Positions 22,660 to 28,021 of a DNA stretch of 28,021 nucleotides are shown piece by piece. This DNA is from JAFGPJ01 sp964439135 (lineage in GTDB: Bacteria > Planctomycetota > Phycisphaerae > Sedimentisphaerales > Anaerobacaceae). Below the pieces are notes generated by a model. That model was not told the DNA's origin. It saw nothing but the letters and a program-made list of their open reading frames with translations, and made no database searches. The stretch covers positions 1-28,021 of the forward strand of contig CAYTNN010000034.1 in the NCBI GenBank assembly GCA_964439135.1, given 5' to 3'. Each line of letters begins with the position of its first letter. The stretch's first letter is position 1. Made by a program: the position numbers and the translations under genes.

Positions 22660-25600
22660 TTACTCCTCGGCAGCAGTTCTCGTCCGGAACAGCCGGATAT
22701 CGTCAATGAACATCTTACCCGCACCGCCCGGCGTCGTCATGTTGCCTTTGGTCCCCAGGCCGATTGCGATTCTGTCGACGTCGTCAAGGTTGATGCCCTG
22801 ATCTTCAAATGTTTGCAGGGGGATTACCCACTCAGTCCAGGTGTCAATCAATGCTGCATCAGGATTATCGTTGACTACTACGACAGGATTGCCGGCATTG
22901 TTCACTACAGCCACATACAGCGGCTCGGCATCATTGCTTTGTATGCCGATATCCTGGTTGGCCCATAGCGGACCGGCGTTACCGGTAATCGTGACGTTGG
23001 AGAATTTAGCCTCACACGTTGCTGTTGCGTTGTGAGCTGTCACAGCCAATCCGATATAGGCGTTCGAGGCCATCTGTAAGGGTATCGGCTGGCCCAGCAT
23101 CTGCCACGTAGAACCATTGGCTGAACTGTACGCTGTTAAATTGCCGGCTAAGTCACGCTCTACCTTTACCCAGTACGGAGCGACGATACCGGTTAGCGAA
23201 GCCGTCTGCTGGGAATTTTCGCCCGTCTCAGCTCGATATTCGGCGATTACACCGTTGCCGGGTGTGAGAGCTACAAGCGAGTACTTGGAATCCGGAGCCA
23301 GCGTTTCGCGAATCATCACTGCAGCTTTGGCAGAGGAATTAGTATTGGTCAGGCTTTCGACTCTTGCTACAATTGAGCCGAGGCCGGTGAGGGTTCTGGA
23401 AGCATAATGGAACTGGTCGGACTGATTCCAGATATCTGCGCCGGAGCCCGTCATCGTGTAAGTACCTGCCGGGCCCTCGACGAAGCTGCCGACGGATGCC
23501 GGGTAGCCTCTGAACCACAGCGACAATTCCGCCACACCCTGCTGAGTCCAGTTACGCTGGCTCATCGTCAAGGTCAGCTCTGTTTCCGAATATCTGGCGT
23601 AACCCTGCTTATTGTTGTCATAGTAGAACGGCAATGATCGGCCGCCACTTTTAACAATCGTTTCCTCCATATAGGAACGAGTAGTTTCGTCACCGACTGC
23701 TGCTCCTGTGCCGTTGCCGGCAAAATAAGGATCAGTTCCCGGAGCACCGTAGCCAAGCCCGTCGTGCCACGAGTACCATATCTGGTTATCTCCGGCATCG
23801 TAGGACTCAAAATCGTCCACGAGAATGAAATCGGCTACCGTAAAGCTCCAGACTCTACCTGTGTTTATTGTGCCGTCGGTATTAAACTCATCGATTCGCC
23901 AGTAGTAAGGCCCGCCGCCCCATTCAACACCTTCGGGGGGAGTATAGCTGGTCAAATCCTGGCGACCTCGATATATTTCCGGCGTAGAGGTATCGGCGTT
24001 ATCGACGGCATCCGCATCGGTGCCGAAATACACATCGTGCTGCGATGCCTTTTCTCCCGCCGACCAGCTCAGAGGCAATGCCGTTTGAATATCCGGAGTT
24101 GTGCCGTCTGCCGGCTTTGCATCCCATGCCAGCATCGGGTCGCCCCTCATCGTCGTTTCAATCTCTTCGGCCGACAATGCATAGTCATAAATTCGGAAAT
24201 CGTCCAGTGAGCCGTTGAAGTATCCGTCAGCGGCGTACTGCGACCTGCCGAGCCAGTTGCTGCTTGTCTGGCCAAGATCGCTCGGAACAACCGATGTGGA
24301 ACCGCTCGTAGCCATTACACCATCAAGGTAAAGCTGCATATTTCCAGATCTTATGACTACGGCTACATGGTGCCAGCCGGTAGGAAGTGCGCTGGTGGAA
24401 TCTATCAGAGACTCTCCTCCTCCCCCAGTCTGAATCGCAACCCGCATCGGTCCATCAGTTCCGGTTCGCGGACACAGGAATATATAAGTCGATGTACCGC
24501 TGCCGAAATCGAAAATCCGCTGCCATGCGCCGCCAATGTTGGAAAAGTTTACCCATGTCGTGAAAGTCGCACTTGACAGCGAACTAATAAGCTCGCCGAT
24601 GGGCAGAACTGCATAATCGTCGGCGCCGTCGAGCTTCAGTGCATCGCCGTCATAGCCGGCCGTCCATGTGGGGCCTCCCATTAACCTGGCATGGTTGCCG
24701 TGGCCCGACCAGTCCAGGGCGGTCGCACCGGCGCCTTCGTCGAACTTCCACCAGCCCATCAGATTCGGATCGCTGACGGAAATGTCAGGTATCGTTTTGA
24801 AACTCCAGACGTCTCCTTTGTACGTGTTGGCCCCGTCGAGCTCATCGACCCGCCAATAGTAAACCTTACCTGACTCGAGTGCACCGGGAGTGTATGTCGC
24901 AAGTCCTCCGGTAGCGCCGCCAGCAGCATTGCTTACCGTATCAAAATCCTCACCGAAGTATACGACATGCATTTTCGCGCCGTATCCCGGCGTCCAGGTA
25001 AGAGTCACATTCGTATCTATATACTTAGCATCGTCAGATGGGGCAGGATTATAAGCCTTCTTTGGCGGGACCGTAAAGCTCCAGACATTGCCCCGCCACG
25101 GGCTGTCCGGATGCAGGTCATTGACCTCGTCGACCCGCCAGTAGTAGGTTGTGCCATTTACAAGACCATCCGCAAAGGGATATCCCGGAAAGCCGACAAT
25201 ATAAAACGGCATGGTCTCGTTACCCCGGAACGCATCTCCGGTGCCGGCGTCCACATCCTCAAAATTATCGTCGAAGTAAACTTCGTGTGAAACTGCAAAA
25301 CCTCCCGGTGACCAGCTTAAGCTCGCCCATGTATCCGGGTGCTGGCCACCATCGGCCGGACTCGGATTCCAGGCTTTTAGCCGCCCCAACTTGAAGTTTT
25401 TCTGAATATCAGACGGGCTCAGAACGCCATCATGAATACGCACCATCGCAATGCTGCCGGTAAAATTGAATGCAGTATCCGCATTCGCACCGGTTCCATC
25501 AGCCTGAGTGGCTACCCTGATAGGAGTTCCACCATACGTGTCCAAAGCAATCGGATCCCTGACGCTCTCCTGCTGACCGTTTACATAGACACGAGCGGCA

Positions 25601-26133
25601 GTACCATCATAGGTATAGACCAGGTGCCACCACGTATTTGCGACGGGTGCGGGTGAGTGATCGCCCCACCATCCCATGTCATGCGTAGCGCCTTCCCAAT
25701 GCCCGACCGCGCCCCACATAGTATCATTGCCGTAGTTGAATGACATATTAGTACCTGCCGGACCACCACGATGAGCCCAGGAGACCATTGTTTCTTCCCC
25801 CGGTATTGACGGATTGTACGCCCAAACTTCAATCGTACGGGTACCAGCACCCTCGATGCTTACAGGCGATGTTGGCCCATCGAACCAACTGCCGCCGTCG
25901 AATGTCACGGTTTTCATGCCGGCAACATCCTCAACGAGGGCCGAACCATTTGCCGTAAAGTCCCCGAGCGAACCGTGGTTGGTCCAGGTTGTCACCCCTT
26001 CGCCATACGGGAGATCCTCGGCCCTCAGATCGACCAGCAGATCTTCGGCGACGGTCACATCTGCCCGGACAACGTCGCACATCAAGACCAGCACCAAAAT
26101 AAATGAAATGGAATAGATGATTTTTCTACACAT
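22660..26133 (-). CDS. Giant secreted LamG / carbohydrate-binding-like modular protein
   Basis: The 1157-residue protein has a signal peptide (about 1-24). Modules in order: LamG/concanavalin-like domain (about 95-248, with WWHLVYTYDGTAARVYVNGQ), two Ig/Fn3-like repeats (about 254-355 and 359-447) each ending YYWRVDE...VWSF, a second LamG domain (about 455-655, MGWWKFDEGAGATALDWSGHGN to FNGSLDDFRIYDYALS), a third repeat (about 668-766, YYWRIDE), a beta-sandwich region (about 770-1000) with DUF1349-like strings, and a C-terminal domain ending GKMFIDDIRLFR. These are binding modules and no catalytic residues were recognised, so it probably binds polysaccharide outside the cell. This architecture is typical of Sedimentisphaerales. 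AAGGAGG lies six bases before the ATG at 26133, the best ribosome site in the window. No PEP-CTERM or dockerin tail is seen. Confidence 0.88.
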   Translation of the reverse strand: MCRKIIYSISFILVLVLMCDVVRADVTVAEDLLVDLRAEDLPYGEGVTTWTNHGSLGDFTANGSALVEDVAGMKTVTFDGGSWFDGPTSPVSIEGAGTRTIEVWAYNPSIPGEETMVSWAHRGGPAGTNMSFNYGNDTMWGAVGHWEGATHDMGWWGDHSPAPVANTWWHLVYTYDGTAARVYVNGQQESVRDPIALDTYGGTPIRVATQADGTGANADTAFNFTGSIAMVRIHDGVLSPSDIQKNFKLGRLKAWNPSPADGGQHPDTWASLSWSPGGFAVSHEVYFDDNFEDVDAGTGDAFRGNETMPFYIVGFPGYPFADGLVNGTTYYWRVDEVNDLHPDSPWRGNVWSFTVPPKKAYNPAPSDDAKYIDTNVTLTWTPGYGAKMHVVYFGEDFDTVSNAAGGATGGLATYTPGALESGKVYYWRVDELDGANTYKGDVWSFKTIPDISVSDPNLMGWWKFDEGAGATALDWSGHGNHARLMGGPTWTAGYDGDALKLDGADDYAVLPIGELISSLSSATFTTWVNFSNIGGAWQRIFDFGSGTSTYIFLCPRTGTDGPMRVAIQTGGGGESLIDSTSALPTGWHHVAVVIRSGNMQLYLDGVMATSGSTSVVPSDLGQTSSNWLGRSQYAADGYFNGSLDDFRIYDYALSAEEIETTMRGDPMLAWDAKPADGTTPDIQTALPLSWSAGEKASQHDVYFGTDADAVDNADTSTPEIYRGRQDLTSYTPPEGVEWGGGPYYWRIDEFNTDGTINTGRVWSFTVADFILVDDFESYDAGDNQIWYSWHDGLGYGAPGTDPYFAGNGTGAAVGDETTRSYMEETIVKSGGRSLPFYYDNNKQGYARYSETELTLTMSQRNWTQQGVAELSLWFRGYPASVGSFVEGPAGTYTMTGSGADIWNQSDQFHYASRTLTGLGSIVARVESLTNTNSSAKAAVMIRETLAPDSKYSLVALTPGNGVIAEYRAETGENSQQTASLTGIVAPYWVKVERDLAGNLTAYSSANGSTWQMLGQPIPLQMASNAYIGLAVTAHNATATCEAKFSNVTITGNAGPLWANQDIGIQSNDAEPLYVAVVNNAGNPVVVVNDNPDAALIDTWTEWVIPLQTFEDQGINLDDVDRIAIGLGTKGNMTTPGGAGKMFIDDIRLFRTRTAAEE

Positions 26134-26551
26134 AACAGTCCTCCTTAAAATAGGTTACAATAACCGATCTTCGGCCCGAAACGTCACAAGATAACTTCTA
26201 AAACATTCATATCGACCGAGAATTATCATCTGTACAATATAATGTCTCAGGATCAGGTTTTGCCCTCTTTCGACGCAGCGCCAATTCAGTAAATCGGCAA
26301 CAAGAATTAAGAATAAAATCCACAAGTTCCGATAACCTACACCCTATCAAATTCTCCCTTAATCTGTCAAGATAAATTCGGCAATAGGCATGACCTATTC
26401 CAGGAACAGATCAAAAGCATGAAATATTCCCTTTTTCGTTCAAAGCAAAAAGATATATAGTCCTCCAAATACCAAATACAGAAAAATAATTTTAATTGTT
26501 GGATTTATGCAGGTGGATTAGTAAAACCAGACCCTTATGACCACAGAAGCC
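26134..26551. other. Intergenic region between nrdJ and the LamG gene
   Basis: No gene is seen on either strand. It contains a 6-bp perfect hairpin, AATAGG with CCTATT (26383-26399), lacking a T-tract, a candidate minus-strand promoter at 26341-26370, and a TTCGG-C-CCGAA palindrome (26170-26180) 37 bp before the LamG start codon. No clear intrinsic terminator follows nrdJ. Confidence 0.5.
26341..26370 (-). promoter_or_regulatory. Weak candidate promoter for the LamG gene
   Basis: On the minus strand a perfect TTGACA (26370 down to 26365) is followed, after 18 bases, by TAGGGT (26346 down to 26341), which matches the -10 consensus at only three positions. The leader would be about 200 bases long. 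Confidence 0.25.
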
Positions 26552-28021
26552 CTAATAAAGACTCATCGGCTGGCATTTCCGGCTGTGCTGGCGATAAACC
26601 GTAACTCCTTTGCAACCGAGCTGATAGGCCATTTTATAGGCCTTATCGACAGCGGAAACCGTCGCTTTTTCGTTGAAGTTGATGGTCTTGCTGACCGCGG
26701 CATCGCAATGCTGCTGAAAAGCCGCCTGCATCCGAACGTGCCACTGAGGCTTGATATCGTAGGCTCCTCGGAATATCCTGCGTATATCGGCGGGAATTCC
26801 GGCTATTTTTTGAATACTGCCTGTCCTGGCGATTTGTTTTTCAAGCTTTTCGCTGTAAATCCCCCGTTTTTCAGCCATTCGTTTGAAAACCGGATCTATC
26901 TGCAGCATTTTCGAGTCATCCAATACCTGGCGGTAAAACACCAGCGAATAAACCGGTTCTATGCCGGAAGAACAATCGGCGATAATGCTTATCGTGCCGG
27001 TTGGAGCAATGCATGTAAGAGATGCATTACGAATCTCCGGAGTTTTCCCGGTTTGCCAGATACTGCTTTTCCAGTTGGGAAACGGACCGCGTAGACCGGC
27101 AAGCTCGGCGCTGGCCTCGTGCGTTTTTTCGTTAAAGAATTTCATCAGCTCTGACCCGAACTCGACGCCCTGCTTCGAATCGTAAGGGATTCCCAGCGCA
27201 AAGAGGCAATCGGCAAAACCCATAACACCAAGGCCGATTTTACGATTACCGTGCGCGAGGCGTACGGTTTCACTGACGGGGTAGTCGCAGACATCGACAA
27301 TATTATCAAGAAAACGCACGGCCAGTTTGACGGTCTCGGCAAGTGCCGGCCAATCCATATCCGCCGCCGACTCATCAACGCTAACGAATTTGGCAACATT
27401 AATACTGCCCAGCGTACAAGCCTCATAAGGGAGCAAGGGCTGCTCGCCGCAGGGATTAGTGGCCTCTATCGGCCCGAGCGACGGAGTCGGATTGTCACGG
27501 TTTATCCGGTCGATAAAAGCGATGCCGGGCTCACCGGTTTTATGCGCGCACTTGACGATCATTTTCCAGATATCGCTGACTGTGTAGAACCTTCCGGCCC
27601 CTTTCGAGACGAGTTTGCCCTTGCCGGAGAGTTTATGAAGGTCGTTAATCGTGTAGTTCGCTATATCGATTCGACGAGGCAGCAAATACTTTTTGCCCGT
27701 GCGAGGATTTTTCACGATATGCAAAGTCTTGCCGGACTTGAGAACCTTCTTCATCCAGCTATCGGTTATCTTGACGGAAATATTAAAATTGGTAAAGGCC
27801 TCCAGGTTCTGCTTGGCGTACAGGAATTTCAGTATGTCAGGGTGCTCGACGCTCATCATTCCCATATTGGCGCCGCGGCGAAAAGCGCCCTGCTGAATCG
27901 CTTTCGTAGTCTCGGAAAAAACTCGCCAGAAACTGATGGGCCCTGAAGTTGTCCCGCCGCTGGAGGCGACGCGGTCGCCGGTCGGCCTTAATTTATCGAA
28001 AGAAAATCCCGTTCCGCCGCC
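26552..28021 (-). CDS. nrdJ: Class II (B12-dependent) ribonucleotide reductase, 5' end outside window
   Basis: The reading frame is open to the right edge, so 489 codons are present and the N-terminus is missing; the ATG at 27865 is internal. The enzyme reduces ribonucleotides to deoxyribonucleotides using adenosylcobalamin. Diagnostic sequences are GGGTGFSFDKLRPTGD and SSGGTTSGPISFWRVF at the edge, GAFRRGANMGMM, GEPGIAFIDRINRDNP, and the active-site segment NPCGEQPLLPYEAC: Asn, the thiyl-radical Cys and Glu follow the N-x-C-x-E pattern, and the second redox Cys is 11 residues later, as in class II enzymes. SLTCIAPTGTISIIADCSSGIEP is also typical. The protein stops soon after CKGVTVYRQHSR with CQPMSLY, without the longer Cys-containing tail common in the family. 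Class II enzymes need no oxygen, consistent with an anaerobe. Confidence 0.95.
   Translation of the reverse strand, partial: GGGTGFSFDKLRPTGDRVASSGGTTSGPISFWRVFSETTKAIQQGAFRRGANMGMMSVEHPDILKFLYAKQNLEAFTNFNISVKITDSWMKKVLKSGKTLHIVKNPRTGKKYLLPRRIDIANYTINDLHKLSGKGKLVSKGAGRFYTVSDIWKMIVKCAHKTGEPGIAFIDRINRDNPTPSLGPIEATNPCGEQPLLPYEACTLGSINVAKFVSVDESAADMDWPALAETVKLAVRFLDNIVDVCDYPVSETVRLAHGNRKIGLGVMGFADCLFALGIPYDSKQGVEFGSELMKFFNEKTHEASAELAGLRGPFPNWKSSIWQTGKTPEIRNASLTCIAPTGTISIIADCSSGIEPVYSLVFYRQVLDDSKMLQIDPVFKRMAEKRGIYSEKLEKQIARTGSIQKIAGIPADIRRIFRGAYDIKPQWHVRMQAAFQQHCDAAVSKTINFNEKATVSAVDKAYKMAYQLGCKGVTVYRQHSRKCQPMSLY

Noticed and set aside
26537..27946. Long plus-strand open frames (185 and 231 codons)
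   Set aside because: Antisense to nrdJ, which has clear active-site motifs; a codon-bias artefact.
1..28021. CRISPR arrays, defence systems, transposases, tRNA or rRNA genes
   Set aside because: No spacer-repeat pattern of CRISPR size, no defence or transposase domain, and no recognisable structural RNA were seen by reading; a tRNA scan could not be run.

Overview
The window looks like a chromosomal piece from an anaerobic, polysaccharide-degrading planctomycete of the Phycisphaerae/Sedimentisphaerales type. This is inferred from gene content only; no rRNA or marker-gene placement was possible. Pointers are a secreted HzsA-related di-heme propeller protein, GLUG-repeat and dockerin-like modules, a giant LamG protein with 'YYWRVDE' repeats, a Tat-exported Cys-type sulfatase, DUF6807 ('PmoA'-like), DUF3616 and DUF362 proteins, and a B12-dependent ribonucleotide reductase. 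Nearly all genes are on the minus strand; the exceptions are the rhodanese-GLUG gene and the DUF362 gene. I saw no tRNA, rRNA, CRISPR array, transposase or phage gene.

Layout. 1-689 is gene-free and rich in repeats: duplicated hairpin plus T-tract elements and heptanucleotide arrays. 690-1238 encodes a small membrane-anchored protein of unknown function. 1429-3933 (minus) is the HzsA-related di-heme protein, and divergent to it 4139-5617 (plus) is an unusual secreted rhodanese + GLUG + dockerin-like fusion with a good promoter. 5904-7520 is a GH51 arabinofuranosidase lipoprotein, preceded by two operator-like palindromes. 7874-11374 is a very large MscS/MscK-type channel. 11706-12044 is an orphan C-terminal fragment of a membrane protein. 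15442 down to 12161 is a three-gene operon: TIM-barrel sugar isomerase/epimerase, sulfatase, DUF6807. Just upstream of it lies a 19-codon scrap of a type IV prepilin gene.

20509 down to 15789 is a four-gene Gld-like ABC exporter operon: ATPase, permease, GldG-like protein, DUF4340 protein. A 100-N assembly gap lies inside the GldG-like gene. A 53-bp nested palindromic repeat sits between the first two genes and supplies the ATPase stop codon. 20663-21454 is a DUF362 protein with a clear sigma70-type promoter. 22580 down to 21468 is a DUF3616 protein, and 26133 down to 22660 the LamG protein, which ends in a strong terminator that touches the DUF3616 start codon. The right edge holds most of a class II ribonucleotide reductase (nrdJ), whose 5' end lies outside and whose C-terminus is unusually short.

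Functionally the window combines extracellular glycan processing (GH51, sulfatase, isomerase, DUF6807, LamG, GLUG/dockerin) with envelope functions (channel, ABC exporter) and nucleotide metabolism. I did not find a complete new defence or biosynthetic system. The most novel-looking items are the rhodanese-GLUG-dockerin fusion paired with the HzsA-related protein, the several gene scraps (prepilin leader, GLUG tail, membrane-protein tail) and the heptad-period intergenic repeats, one of which forms part of a promoter.
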